From Cervus elaphus (lineage: Eukaryota; Chordata; Mammalia; Artiodactyla; Cervidae): DNA of 64,000 nt. The notes beneath the pieces are model-generated. The model saw nothing but the letters and a program-made list of their open reading frames with translations. It was not told the DNA's origin and did no database searches. Where the stretch lies: positions 82,457,163-82,521,162 of the forward strand of contig NC_057826.1 of assembly GCF_910594005.1 (NCBI RefSeq). Reading direction: 5' to 3'. Of the stretch, positions 11,925-24,237 are shown in pieces; the stretch's first letter is position 1, and the number at the start of each line of letters is the position of its first letter. A program made the position numbers and the translations under genes.

Positions 11925-12115
11925 GCTGAGTACAGAAACTTGAACGCAGGCTGCACCACTGAGCAACTGTATGAGCTTAGACAAGTTACTTCATCTCCCT
12001 GGACCTCAGCCTTCTCGTCCGAGAAACTGTGATTTTAGTACAGACATCCTATTTTTGTTGAGAGGGTTAAGTAAGTTACAATATGCAAAACTTTCAGAAA
12101 CAGTGCTTGACAGAG
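11925..12115 (+). mobile_element. MIR SINE
   Basis: Shows the MIR core outline 'ctgagcaactgtatgagctt', 'agacaagttacttcatctcc' and a 'cctcagccttctcgtccgag' segment. Confidence 0.65.
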
Positions 12116-12149
12116 GGTAAGAACTGCATAACTCTTAGCTAGAATGAGG

Positions 12150-12365
12150 GATGTGCGGTTGCTAAGAGGATGGGCCTTGTAGCTCACTATCTGGACTTGA
12201 ATCCTGGCCCTGCCACTTACCAGGCACGTTACTTTACCTTTCTGTGCCATGTTTCTTTATCTGTAAAGTAGGACTGTCATTAGTACCTTTGTCATGGGCT
12301 TGTGAAAATTAAATGAACAGCAACTGCTGAGGACAGTGCCCAACACAGAATGAACATTATGTCGG
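12150..12365 (+). mobile_element. MIR SINE
   Basis: A second MIR next to the first: 'gaatcctggccctgccactt', 'tttctttatctgtaaagtag', 'gtgaaaattaaatgaacagc', then 'gtgcccaacacagaatgaac'. Confidence 0.75.
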
Positions 12366-13834
12366 TGCTAATTGTAACTTCCATCAACCCTACACCCCTT
12401 ATATCTTGATTCTCAAGCCTGTCTTCAGTTATGTCCAGACTCTTCAGTGGCCTCTCATCAGTCAATAGGACTATTGGAGGTTTTCAAATAAGGTCACATA
12501 GTGACACTAGATGGGGTTGCTGAGCTAAGGCACCTAAGAAAGGCTGGGCAGCCGTATCAGAACTCTGGAGTTGAATGAGACTTTAGGGATGATCCAGTCT
12601 GCTCTTTTCATTTTGCAGATTAAGAAACTAAAGATCAGGGAAGTTATCTGATGTAATCCCAGCCTGAAATTTTCTCAACAATCCAGTCTCTTCATTTCTG
12701 GTAAACCCCATCCAATTTCTTATCAGAAACAATGGAAAAATGAAGCTGGATATGTTTACAAATCTGACTTCTTCTCTAAAATAATTTGATCAAGCCCAAG
12801 TGATAGTGAAATCTCCAAAGAGGTGGGACAAAACTGCTGTCATTCACTGATTGCTCTGTCTGGCATATAGTAGATCATCAGTTAATATTCGTTGTATGAA
12901 TGATAGGGATCTATCATGTTTTTAAAGCTCTAGAGATTTTAGATCTTCCTCAATATCTGTTCCATGCTGTCTGAAGTGGATTCCCTTGACATACATGTCT
13001 ATTCTTCTCTGTCTAGCTTTCATGAAGATGTTAGAGCTAAAAAGAACTTTGGAAAAATCATCCAGCCAAAATCCCTCATCTTGTCAATGAGAAAACTAAA
13101 TGAGATGATTTGTCCAAGGTCAGCTAACTGACTAGTGGCAGAGCAGAGATTAGAATTTTCCCTAACTCATGGTCTTTAATAAAAATTCAAGACACTATCA
13201 AATTTTTTTTCCACCTGTCCTTTTAAATGTTCCCTAAACTTTCCTCCAAGTCACAGATGACTCCAGCTTATTATTAATTTTGAAAAAAAAATTTTGTAAC
13301 TTCCCTCTGGGAGCAAGCTTACCTTTCATATCCTTTTTCCCCCCTGATTCCATTCAAACTACTAACCTGCCCTATCATGGCTACTCACCCATCTACCCTT
13401 TGTTTCTTCTGGATCCTAATCCCTGCCCTTAAAGAAACAGTAGGTCCTCTTTCCACTGGTGCGAGCAAGGATGGGTCTTCAGATATTCCTAGGAGGCTGC
13501 CCCTGCCTTGTTATTAATACTTTCAGAACAGATGGATTCCAGATATCTAGAACACCTCCAGGATTGTTCTAAGATGGTTCTATTCAGGGTCTCAAAAGTT
13601 ATGTTGGACTGTGTGATAACATAACCCAGGGTGTCCCAGAGTGTGCCTTAGCTGGACTAAATGACATTCAGGTATTTTTGCTACCACCACCTAGGAAATG
13701 AAGAATTTCTATATCCAAGAACTGTTTCCCTGATATCCCAACAATTTGTCTATAAGTTCTAAGGAGCAGTTTATTTCTTTACCAACCCTACAATAGATTT
13801 TTTAAGTGACCATAAATTCTTCTACTCTCATCAA
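12366..13834. other. Gap with ancient L2/L3-class traces, no gene
   Basis: Fragments near 12560-12660 (gaatgagactttagggatga, cattttgcagattaagaaac), 12830-12905 and 13020-13180 look like very old LINE2/LINE3-class repeats. The rest is unassigned. No exon-like frame seen. Confidence 0.4.
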
Positions 13835-14280
13835 GAGGTAAAATTTATTTGTCCACTCCTTGAATCTGGCTTGGCTATGTGACTCACTTTCACCAATGGA
13901 ATATTAGCAGAAGTTATGCAGACCGAGGCTTTGAAAACACTTGAGTATTGAGCTTGTCCTCCTCCTGTGCTTGGAAACCTAATATCACTATACGAATGAG
14001 CCCAGGCTAGCCTGCGGGAGGACGAGAGGCCATGTGCAGAAGAAATCAGACTCTTACAAGAGCCTTGGAAATGCCAAACATCTGAATGCGACCATCCTAG
14101 ATCATTCAGCCATTGCCAACGTGCCCGCTGACTAGAGAAGCTTGAGTAAGTCCAATAGCATCAATCAAGCCTGTCCAAATTGATGAACTTCCCAACCAAC
14201 CCATGGAATTGTGAGCTGAATTACTGGTTGTGTTTTAAGTCATTACACTGGAGTTACGTGTTATACGACAAATATCACCT
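13835..14280 (+). mobile_element. Old ERVL/MaLR-like solo LTR
   Basis: Contains 'ggcttggctatgtgactcac', 'aggctagcctgcgggaggac', 'gaattgtgagctgaattact' and 'gttgtgttttaagtcattac', which together look like a mammal-wide MaLR/ERVL LTR. Non-coding, with no internal viral region next to it. The subfamily is not certain. Confidence 0.5.
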
Positions 14281-15730
14281 GATGTATGTGTCATGGCAGA
14301 GGCTCCCTAAGGAAAAGGCAATCAGTGCTTTCTTCTTCATCTTACCCCTCATCCTCCGATTCTTCTATCATCATAGATTTAGTTAGCTCTTTTGACTGTA
14401 TATGATGTTTAATCTCAATGAGCGAATAGCTGAATACAATAGGTATTGGTTCAACTGCAAATGTAGACTTAGGTTACCTCTGCTTGGCAATCCATTGTTA
14501 AGGGCTATTTCTCTCTCAGGCCTTGGAAACTCTTCAGAAATAAGGTTCCCTTTCACTCTAGGAATAGATCCACACCATGGTTTCAGATCAAAATTACTCT
14601 CCTCATGGTCATGACATCTTTCTTAGATTCTAATTATGGAACTGCCCTGGTCTAGATTTCCTCTTATTAAAGTGATAATAATTTTCTCCTTTTTGACAAT
14701 GTTTTCATCCTTTTAGACTACACACACTTTTGGAAACTCTAAATTGTATCGCAACTTGATCCCCAACATCTTCCCAGGCTTCTAAACCCCTATTCTGGAT
14801 CCCTAAACCAGACCACTCAAGAAGTGACTTCTAAGTATTCTTATCCTCTGGGTTAACCTTGTAGCACTATATGAATATTTTTTCACTCATTCAACAAACT
14901 GAGGGTAAAATCAATCATGACAGAAGCCGGCCTTCCTTTAAAGACCTTACAGCATATCTAAAAATTCTTTAAACCAATTCCAATCATGTTTTAGTTAGAA
15001 TTTGATTCCCAGTTGGGAAGAGAATGAAATGATGACTTTGAGAGGGATAAGAATTACCTAATAGGCTTATTTAGAATAGTTCTGTCCTGAACTGTTTTAC
15101 TCTTTGGAGTTGATGCAACTTCACATGAATTTGACGTGTCACCAAAAAGTGGTAACCAACTATATGGCATTCATTCATTTCTAAAAATGAAAAACCACAA
15201 TGGAGTTAGCGTGACATTGCAGCAGGATTTTTATGACAAAGTGTGGGATGCTCTGCAACAATCCCAATTCAATTTGCTGATGACTCACCCCTCCAATTTT
15301 CAAGTCTATAAATCAATGGAAAAATCATGTCCTGCATCTTTGATTTAGCATCAGTCTTTGCTGATGGAATCCTCAGAGGGTTGCTGTGGGAAATGACAGG
15401 GCCTTGCTCTGCATACAACAAGAATTTTGCCTGGACACATTCCAAACTTAAAATAAACTGTCCCCTGGATTTTGAACCAAACTAAAAAAAACCAAGAAAA
15501 CCTCTCAGTTTCTGAAACTCAGCGTGTCAAAAATAGGAATGTTTGGGGCTGAGTTTCCCCAACTAGGAAACATTTCAATAAATAATTTTTTTCTACCTGT
15601 AGCTTAGTGTTTTAATTTTAATAATATTTTCCTATTATTAAAGGGACAATGTGTTGAGTGTAGAGGATTAAGAAAAAACAAATAGGCAAAAATAAACAAA
15701 AGTCACCTGTTAATTTAAGACCCTGCCTAA
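14281..15730. other. Gap, apparently unique sequence
   Basis: No gene, RNA or nameable repeat. Open frames of 68-70 codons (14180-14386, 14402-14614, 15136-15348) have no recognisable protein features and no splice context. Confidence 0.5.
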
Positions 15731-16047
15731 GCATGGGTGGGGAAAGGTTATAAACATGAAACTATAACACTTTTGTCTCTGTTAACATTTCCATCTTCCC
15801 AACCCAGGGAAGATCCCCTGGAGGAGGGCATGGCAACCCACTCCAGTATTCTTGTCTGGAAAATCCCATGGACAGAAGAGCCTGGCAGGCTACAGTCCAT
15901 GGGGTTGTCAAGGGTCAGACAGGACTGAGTGACTGAACACACACACACACTAATTAGCTCCAGTCAGAAAAGAAAAGGAGGATGTTGGAAATGTATCAGG
16001 GACAAAAGTGTTTCTGTTTAATGTTTACAACCTTTCCCCACCCATGC
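15731..16047. repeat. Long imperfect inverted repeat around a SINE fragment
   Basis: The left arm 15731-15797 (gcatgggtggggaaaggtta...) and right arm 15981-16047 (...acctttccccacccatgc) are reverse complements over about 67 bases. There are roughly ten mismatches and one small gap. The outer 19 bases match perfectly. The loop of about 180 bases holds a 5'-truncated Bov-tA fragment. Confidence 0.85.
15798..15951 (+). mobile_element. Bov-tA SINE fragment (5' truncated) with (AC)n tail
   Basis: Contains 'ggaagatcccctggaggagg', 'ccactccagtattcttg' and the 3' end 'cagacaggactgagtgactg', followed by an AC dinucleotide run at 15936-15951. The first ~80 bases of a full Bov-tA are missing. It lies in the loop of the inverted repeat. 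Confidence 0.9.
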
Positions 16048-16061
16048 TTTTTAAAGAGGAC

Positions 16062-16086
16062 TTGTGTGTGTGTGTGTGTGTGTGTG
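16062..16086. repeat. (TG)n microsatellite
   Basis: About twelve TG units in an otherwise non-repetitive stretch. Confidence 0.95.
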
Positions 16087-16449
16087 CATGTGCTGCTTAG
16101 CTACTGAATTTGTAGATGATAATAACCAGTAGAGCTACAGATCTGCACCAGCAGCCTCTAATGGCACATAACCCTAGGGGGTCACCAGTCCTAAGTCTGC
16201 ACATATATCCCACAGCTGCCTAAACACAGTTTCGGGATTTGGTAGTCCAGTTTTGTGTTGAAGCCTCTGATAGGTTCACCCTTGGTCAAACATCTTTTCA
16301 GGTCCAATCAACTATCACTGGAAGGGTGGGGCCACTTGATACACATATGGCAGCCTAAAATTCCCCTTTTGTATTTGGAAGGATGGGGCTATGGGTAGGA
16401 CACGTTGTTTTAGAAGATCAAGTAGGGAGGAAATGATTAATATCTATTG

Positions 16450-17000
16450 TGCAAATGTAATGCAATCCAGAATTCATGACTATTAACATTTCAGTGCATT
16501 TTCTTACTTGATATGCTATTTACAGCAGTATATATGAATTTTGTGTTTGACTATATATGTAGCTCTGTGCCTTGAGCTCTCATTTAATAGTATATCACAA
16601 GCCTTTCCTCTCATCATTAAAAAAAATTTCCTTTGATAGTGGCATAATACTCCATTGTATGGATATTACTGTAATTTATGAACTATTGGGTATTTGTGTG
16701 ATTTTCAAGTCCCTACGACTTTATATAAACTGCAGTAAATATTCCTATACCTTAGTCTTTGCATACATTTCTGATGAGTTCCTTAGAGATACCTAGAAGT
16801 GGGATTGCTAGTTCAATACCTATAAATATTTATTTACTGCCAGTTAGTTTTTTAGAAAGGCTGTACCAAAGGCCCTCTCACCATCAATGACTAACTGTCA
16901 TCATCTCATTTTGTCACCAATTCTTACCCATTTATAAAAACAAAACAGACCATGAAACTGGGCATTGCCAGTGTGTACAATTTTTACCAATCTTTGTATT
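16450..17000 (-). mobile_element. Old L1 3' region, antisense
   Basis: Contains 'ggcataatactccattgtat', 'agaagtgggattgctagttc' and 'gaaaggctgtaccaaaggcc', the reverse complement of L1 ORF2/3' UTR text. Confidence 0.7.
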
Positions 17001-17036
17001 GCATTCAATTCCTCACTGAGGCTGACCAAGGTTTAA

Positions 17037-17228
17037 AACTAAGATTCTGAAAATATGGTCCCGAGAATAGTAGCCTCAGTATCACCTGGAAACTGATTAG
17101 AAATGCAAATTCTCTGAGATGCTGAATCAGAAACCCCCAGGAGACGGGAGCCAACCTGAGTTATAACAGGTCTTCCAGGTGAATCTGATGCCCGCTCAAG
17201 TTTGAGAACCACCATTTGAAAGCACTGA
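17037..17228 (-). mobile_element. MER5A (hAT-Charlie) DNA transposon remnant
   Basis: Nearly full length: 'ggtcccgagaatagtagcct', 'tagaaatgcaaattctctga', 'atgctgaatcagaaaccccc', 'caggtgaatctgatgcc' and the terminal 'tttgagaaccacc'. Confidence 0.85.
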
Positions 17229-17282
17229 AGTGTCATTTCTAAGCTCTCTTGAGTGTTTCCCCTTTTGAGTGCCCAAATACCC

Positions 17283-17447
17283 ATTTTCTGGAGGAGAGGG
17301 TGACGACGAAGGATGAGATGGCTTCACCGACTCAATGGATATGAGTTTAAGCAAGGTCTGGGAGATGGTGAAGGACGGGGAAGCCTGATGTGCTGCAGTC
17401 CATGGGGCTGCAAAGAGTTGGACACGATTGAGCGACTGAACAATAAC
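17283..17447 (+). mobile_element. BovB 3' end fragment
   Basis: The last ~160 bases of BovB: 'gaggagagggtgacgacgaa', 'ggatgagatggc', 'gtgctgcagtccatggggct' and 'gagcgactgaacaataacaa'. Confidence 0.85.
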
Positions 17448-18214
17448 AACATTTATTTACAAGGGCCAATGTGACATAGCATGAAGGCAGGGCTTTATTT
17501 TAGAGGGCCCGGGCTGTAAGTCCTGGATGACTCCCTACTGGGTTTGCATCCAAACACGTGTAATAATGACTTATTATACTGTTATAGCTTACATTTCAAG
17601 GTGAACATTTTTTCTATATCATTTAGCCCAAATGTGACACTGGAGGGAAGTTTAAGCTAAGTTACCCCAGATGTTTCATGGTTACGCAAGAGTGCAAAAC
17701 AAAACATGTTTTCCCCACTGAATGAAAACACAATATAAGTTTTCTTTAGCAGCTGTGGCTGGAGATTGCAAAATGGAATAATCTGGCCACCCTCCAGGCT
17801 ATTTGCACCCCTCCCCCTCCCTCAAGGGCAAAGGACAATCTCACCAAAGAGAAGAGAAAACAGTGCTCTGAGTTCACAGCTAATATTGAGAAACGGCGCT
17901 TCTGGGGCATCTGGAATAAATCAGAATAGAGGTGACAGAGAGGAGGAATACAGAGCACCTCGCCCTACGACCTCTGGATCAGACTAGTCCATTCAGAATG
18001 ACTCTGAGCACCATGACCCCAATATTCATCTCAAAGCAATACATGCCAGGGTTTCAGGCAGTGTGCTGAGTGTAGTAGAGAAAACTGGGGAGATAAAAGT
18101 CTTTGCAGTGCCCTTCGAATAGCATGGCAGCCGTGATGATCCTCTTCACCCATATTTAATAATTTCCCCATTTCTAAGGCTGTTTAGACCTTACTCCCAT
18201 TGCATCTCCAGAAG
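17448..18214. other. Gap, nothing recognised
   Basis: No gene or nameable repeat. Short opposing frames near 17746-17987 lack any supporting feature. Confidence 0.5.
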
Positions 18215-18420
18215 AAAGCAGGGTAGTATAATGGGAAAAGTGTGGATTTGAAGTCAGATATCATAACTCTTCATGTCTGTCGCATCCCAGCCATATGACC
18301 TTTAGAAAAAGCCACTCAATTTTTCGAAACCTCAGTTTCCCTGAAAAAGGCTTCATTGGCATTTCTACAAGGATTCAATAAGGTCATTTGCACAGCAAAC
18401 AGTATTTGCTCTTAAATGGT
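18215..18420 (+). mobile_element. MIR SINE
   Basis: Shows 'ggtagtataatgggaaaagt', 'gatttgaagtcagatatcat', 'cctcagtttccctga' and 'aggattcaataaggtcattt' in MIR order. Confidence 0.65.
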
Positions 18421-19454
18421 CACTCCCTTTAGCTCCTTTACTGTACTTTGGTGTCTTAGTACTTCTGTCCCCCACTTTGGTGTGACGGACACATGAAAAG
18501 TACTCCGCTGATGCTTAAAAAACCAATCTCATCATGCCTTTCAAAATTCCTTCACAGGAAGTTCTTTTTCAGATACTCTTGTCTATCAGTCTTTAATTGA
18601 TCCTTCATAGGGCCCCTCACACCTCTTTTTCTGGTGAGCATCTAAACTAAGGATTCTTGCCACTAATTCATCCCTTTATGACTTAGCCTGGGTCCCCCTC
18701 GGATGTTCCTCTGGAAAGGGAGAAAGGAGTGAGAGATCATGCATTGAGATGTGGTATCTCCCATTTGGACTTGCCAGTCCAGGGCGCTGTGCCTTCAAGA
18801 TTCTCCTTCAGATCAGCCTCCAACTGACCCAGTGCTACTTCAAGTCTGTCACCAAATCTTCAGCCCAGAAAATTTCCCCGAAGGCCAGACATGACTTTGA
18901 GTCCACCTGAAGCTCAGACCATGTCCAGAATTATACCACCTTTCAACTGCCCTCCTAACCCTATCCCCTCCTTCTTGGTCTATCAGAGACCAATCATTTA
19001 ATGGCCCTGAGGGGTTCAACTCTGAAGAAAGGGACAAGAATTGAGTAGAACTATTTTAATTCCTACTTGATTTAGTTTAATTTCCTTGCAGTGTTACTGA
19101 TCTCCTTAGGACCCTCGTACATGGACCAGTGCTGCTTAGCATTGGGTTAAGTGTCTCCAGATGCCCTAATATCCCCTACTTTTATCTGTACCCTCACTGC
19201 ATGAAGCCTCTGAGGTCTTAGAGGCTAAGGTCTGCATCTGATGTTGAGGATTATTTAAACGTCCAGAATCTTACCTGGAAGGCTAGGATGATTGCATGGG
19301 ATGCTTGTCCAGATCTCCTTGCAGGCAACATAATCTACCAACCAGGGCTGCAGTCTTAAATACTGGTTAAAACTGTCTTTGCTGGGCATTCAGAAAATAT
19401 ATGCTGAATTCTCCTTTCTACATTTAATTGTGAAATATCGACATCATTAAGTTA
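18421..19454. other. Gap, possible old LINE traces, no gene
   Basis: Nothing that can be delimited. There is no coding evidence on either strand. Confidence 0.45.
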
Positions 19455-19650
19455 TTCCTTCATTCAACAAATAGTTAATAAAACTTGCTATTTACCTGAA
19501 CAATGGGAATACAGTGAGGTTAAAGTGGTGAGAAAGACATTCATGTCCCTGCCTTCATGGAGTTTACTGTCCATTGAAAAATCAGACATGAAGCAGAGTG
19601 AAAAACATGATGAGTTTTGCAAAAGCGTAAGCATAGGATGTGTATCAAAC
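19455..19650 (-). mobile_element. L2 LINE 3' end, antisense
   Basis: Reads 'cttcattcaacaaatagtta', 'gaatacagtgaggttaaagt', 'catgtccctgccttcatgga' and 'gtttactgtcc', the L2 3' reverse complement. Confidence 0.6.
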
Positions 19651-19714
19651 CATTTATCAATCAAGTGTGGCTGCATAATATTGGATTATTAATTTTTTAA
19701 GAGTAGCCTCTAAT

Positions 19715-19842
19715 TTTTATTTTATTTTATTTGGCTGTGCCATACAGCATGTGGGATCTTCGTTTCCCCAGGGATCGAAACTACCCCCTGCATTAGAAGC
19801 ATGGTCTTAAATCTTAACCACTGAACCACCAGGGAAGTCCCT
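19715..19842 (-). mobile_element. CHR SINE, antisense
   Basis: Poly-T start, 'ttggctgtgccatacagcat', 'gtgggatcttcgtttcccca' and the terminal 'ccaccagggaagtccctg'. 'ggattatta' occurs on both sides (near 19682 and 19842), a likely target-site duplication. Confidence 0.85.
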
Positions 19843-20942
19843 GGATTATTATTATTTTTAGGGATTTATCTTGAACCTTACAACCATTAAAGTAAATATC
19901 CAAGTCTGTGCCTCCTTGCCGCTAGGGCAGGATCAGCTGCAGGGTGATCCTGGTTTGCCCAGAACGTTCTTGATTTGGGCAGAAAAGTTCTGTGGTCAGA
20001 GAAAACCCTCAGTCCTGAGAAAACCATGACAGCTGGCTGCACCTGTTGTCCTAGGAAAAGTCTGGAGCAGAGCTCTTTGACTTTGGTTTACAAAAGCCTT
20101 AGTCTTTCAGGTTAACTGACATAAAACCTTCAAAAAAGTCAATTTCAAAAAGCAACAACAGCCACAATATAAAAAAAGTTTGCTAGACTAAAACTATATT
20201 CTAGAATAGTATAAAGTTAAGAATGTGTGACTCAGACTCTGGATTTTGTTTTTAAGCATAAAAATTATTGGAATGAAACATTTGGGAATAATTTGAATAC
20301 AAAGTAGATATTAGATGACTTTGTGGAAATATTGATAACTTTGTTGGGTGTGATCGAGATGTTGTGGTTATGAAGACAAATGACTATTTTTAGAAGACAC
20401 AGTCTGGAGTACTTAGAGTTCAGTAAGTAATGATGGCAAAATATCAACAATCTTTTAATTCAGTAGAGTTTATAAGTATGAGCACTTTTTCTTATTCTTT
20501 CAACCTTTCTGTATCTATGAGAATAATAAAAAGTATTGGGAAAGAATTTAGCAACCATTGAGCAGAATACGATTTGAGATGAGAGTAACTTCTCTGGGAA
20601 CTAGAAAATGATTCCTCTAGAATGAAAGCAAGAGGAGAAAGGAAAAAAATGGGTGTTTGTCAGTGGTGTTAATTCTAGGCACACCAAATCATGGCAAACC
20701 CAGCAAAGATCCCCATGCTCCAGTTTGGGCCTTGAAGAAGCAAACTTGGCATTGAGGCAGCCGAGAGAGCTTCTGACTGAGAATGATCTTGGTAGATCCA
20801 TTCCTGGGGAAACAGACAACTGGTGACCAGATGACTGTGTGGAATTTTGATCCAAATCCAAGTTACAGGAAAAGCGCAAACTAAAACTGAGATTGAGTTT
20901 CCAGCAACCCAACGAGCTACACTTTTTCCACATCTGAGTTTA
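19843..20942. other. Gap, apparently unique sequence
   Basis: No recognised gene or repeat. The overlapping minus-strand frames at 20601-21001 have no protein family signature. Confidence 0.5.
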
Positions 20943-21495
20943 TGTTGTTGTTCAGTCTTTAAGTCACGTTCGACTCTGTGACCCCATGGACTGCAGCGCA
21001 CCAGGCTTCCCTGTCCTTCACTGTCTCCCGGAGTTTACTCAGATTCATGTCCACTGAGTTGGTGATGCCCTCCAACCATCTCATCCTCTGTGGCCCCCTT
21101 TTCCTCCTGACTTCTATCTCTATCTTCTATCAGGGTCTTTTCCAACAAGTCAGCTCTTCACATCAGGTGGCCAAAGTATTGGAGCTTCAGCTTTAGCATC
21201 AGCCCTTCCAATGAATATTCACGGTTGATTTCCTTTAGGATTGACTGATTTGATCTCTTGCTATCCCAAGGGACTCTCAAGAGTCATCTCCAGTATTACA
21301 ATTTGAAAGTATCACTTTTTTGGCGCTCAGCTTTCTTTATGGTCCAACTCTCACATCTGTACATGACTACTAGAAAAACCCCAGTTTTGACTATACAGAC
21401 CTTTGTTGGAAAAGTGATGTTTCTGCTTTTTAATACACTGTCTAGCTTTGTCATAGTTTTTCTGCCAAGGAGCAAGCATCTTTTTTTTCTTTTTT
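20943..21495 (-). mobile_element. BovB LINE 3' portion, antisense, 5'-truncated
   Basis: The minus-strand reading gives the C-terminal RT region and BovB tail. Plus-strand landmarks are 'ttgttgttcagtctttaagt', 'tctcatcctctgtggccccc', 'ggtggccaaagtattggag' and 'tttgttggaaaagtgatg'. It is more diverged than the copies at 38.6 kb and 61.7 kb. Confidence 0.9.
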
Positions 21496-22924
21496 AATCT
21501 TCTGAGTTTATGGACTGCATTTAATGTCCTAGACCCTGAGCTGGTGACTCCGGAAAGGTCCATCTGAGTGAGTGACATTTTGGCTGACAGATTAGTAGGA
21601 ACTGGCCTGTGGTAGGGAATGGGGGGTGCCAAATTAGCATTTCAAGTACCTGAAGCTCAAGAGAGTGTTGGTGGCTGGAAGCAAACTGAGAGAAGCTCCA
21701 CGTGGTTGGAGCAGAGACCTAGGGCCAGGGTGACAGGAGATAAGGGTGGGAAGGCGGGCAGGGGCCAGGATGTGCTAGAGCTTTCAGACCAAGTGAAGGA
21801 AATCACACACACCTTCCCTCCTCCAGATCCTCAGGGTCCATCCTTCTCTCTCAACACCCCTGTCCCACGCCAGTGCCCAGGCCTCAGGGATCCTGGGGTG
21901 CTGGGTCTGGGCTACAAATTAGAAGTCACTCTGACCGGGCACTAGGTTCCTTCTGCAAAAGGGGTCATAATGAAGGAAAGCCCCATCTTCTGAATCTGTT
22001 ACCCATGATTTGGGGGCTCCTTCCACCCGCCCTTTCTCACTCACTAATGCCATTCATATGTGATCCTCATTCCTGCAGCACCCCAAACACGCCCAAGCAT
22101 CAGTGGGATTTCCCTGGGTGGGGGGGTGGGTCTCACATGTGTTCACAGGTGAGTCTACCTAGTCATCACCTGGTAGTTGTAGGTCATCCTTCCTCTGCTG
22201 CCCAGGGTTTCTAGGCTGGACAGTGCCCCCTCCCCTGGGCACAGCTGTGTCCACCAGGCACCACAGGCTCCATCCTGCAGCTGAGGAGGGGCACCGGAGG
22301 TGCCAAAGCTGCAAAATGTTCTGGCAAGCAGCAAAGAATGCCTCCCCCTTTATGTGTATGTTCAACCAGTGGGGTTCCACAGTCATTTTCCTTCTGCACA
22401 AATAGTTTATATTGGTTATAAGAAAACAGCTCTTCCCATTTTAATACCCTGGCCCCCCAGTTTTCCATATAACCACAGAGCATCAACAGGGGTTTGGTAG
22501 CAGGGCTTTGGCCCATAAGTAAACACACATCAGACACTGAGTGGTCTGCAAACCACTCTTCCTTTCAGACAGTGGAACCTTTGTTAGTGGGACAGGCTGG
22601 TGGTGCCTGGCTCCTGTGTCCCTGGGATGACTATTTTCCTGGGAGGAGCTTTCTCTTGTAGAGATTCCTGAGTCTGCTGGCTGGTTCTCGGAATGCGCCA
22701 GATCCACATGAGCCCCAGCAGAACGCATAGCTTGGGCTCCTCCTGGGACCCACACTTTTGTCTGTGTCCCCCACTAGATCAGGATGGTTGAAAGGAGACA
22801 GGATCTTACTTGCTCTTGTATCCTTGAAAGGTGGCACAGACCTGGCCGCCTGTAGAAGGTGCTCAATTTATTTTTATTGAAAGACCATCCCATACACTTA
22901 CCTGTGGTCACCAACTTCAGCTTG
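21496..22924. other. GC-richer, repeat-poor stretch without a gene
   Basis: About 1.4 kb unusually free of recognisable repeats for this window. Several overlapping open frames of 60-113 codons occur on both strands, but none has a recognisable domain or a convincing start context. Treat as unique non-coding sequence. Confidence 0.45.
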
Positions 22925-23065
22925 ATGGAATCTACTCAGGATATTGTTTAAAAAACAGATTTCTCAGCCCTGTTCAGACATCTGATTCATTAGATCTGGG
23001 ATAAAGGTCCAGGAACTTGTGTTTTAGTAAGATTGCAGGTAATTCCAATATAGATGGTTCTTGAA
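22925..23065 (+). mobile_element. MER5-type DNA transposon fragment
   Basis: Partial and decayed: 'aaaaaacagatttctcagcc', 'tctgattcattagatctggg' and 'aggaacttgtgttttagtaa' follow the MER5A outline. Confidence 0.5.
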
Positions 23066-23474
23066 TCTCCCTTTGCTTCTACCTCATGCAGGCCTAAAAT
23101 ATAGACACTATTAGCCCTTTAGCTCCTTTGTGAGTATTAGAAATAGGCACCTTTTCCCCTTCTAGCGGTATCAAGGCCAAGGCCAGGGCAACAGCTTGGT
23201 GAGCAGAGTTTAAGCTGTAGTTTCAGTCCCTTCCTACTCTTTATCAAGCATCCTTGTACTATGTACAACCTACACAACTGTTTGCAGCAACCTGGTCAGA
23301 AGTCTGCTTCTGCAAAGAGATGATAATTCACCTTTGAGTCACCTTGTTTCTCAGCTAACTCTGTGAAACTGCTGGGATTTAATTGGGCTCTTTACTCACA
23401 CCTGGAAATCAGGTGAGCCAGTAACCAGTCTCCAGATCTTTTAAGAGAGGCCTGGGAAGGAACATGAACTTGAA

Positions 23475-23640
23475 TCTGACGCAGAGGTTCTTATCCTTTG
23501 CCACACATTAGAATCACTTTAAGAGTTTTGGTGCCTGAATCTCACCCCCAGAACTTAGTTGAATGAGATACAACTTGGGCATCAGACTTCTGAAGGGCTC
23601 CCTAAGTGATGCTAATGCACAGAATCTCAGACCCAGCAGG
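23475..23640 (+). mobile_element. MER5-type DNA transposon fragment
   Basis: Follows the MER5A pattern: 'gcagaggttcttatcctttg', 'cacattagaatcacttta' and 'ctaagtgatgctaatgcaca'. Confidence 0.55.
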
Positions 23641-24237
23641 GTTCCCACCCCAATTGAGTTGAAGCTTTCACTGCTGTGTGTCTTCCGAGGAACTGGAGGG
23701 CTGGGGATGTGCTCATCTTTCTGATCAGAAAACGCAATTGACTCTCTTGCTCTGAGTGATCCAGCTTTGTTCTAGCTCTTCAGACTTTCCCTAATTGAAT
23801 ATCTCTGCTTGTGCTTTTTGGCACTTCTGCCAATCACCTTTACCCCTGACATTTCTGAATACTCTCCTAGAACCAGCCCTCTTCTCACTTCCCTCCCAGC
23901 CCTAAAAAATCCATCTATTTTTAGTGTGTCTTACTCCCCAGCAGTTTGGTAGACTAGTCTTCTACCAGGCATAATGGCTGGCAAAGTTTAAACACTGTCT
24001 CTCTGAAGTTGTGCCAAAACAATTTGATAATATACCACAAAGAAATTCATGTTAAAATAGCAAGATGTTACTTTGAAATAGTGGGACCCAAGCTTGAGGT
24101 GCTGCTCTTTTGGGGAGAGGGAATCAAACTTAAGGGAGTAGGAGACAGTATCTGAGAGCCTAGGAAGCCCCCACTGTTTTCGCCACTTGCAAAAATGACT
24201 GGACTTCCACTAGTAATGCTGGTGATGCTATTCTTGC
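23641..24237. other. Gap, nothing recognised
   Basis: No coding signal or nameable repeat. Confidence 0.5.

Noticed and set aside
13835..14280. Possible endogenous retrovirus with genes
   Set aside because: Only an LTR-like stretch is present, with no internal coding region or partner LTR nearby.
21619..22537. Overlapping frames of 80-113 codons on both strands
   Set aside because: No recognisable family and no splice context; chance frames in GC-richer sequence.
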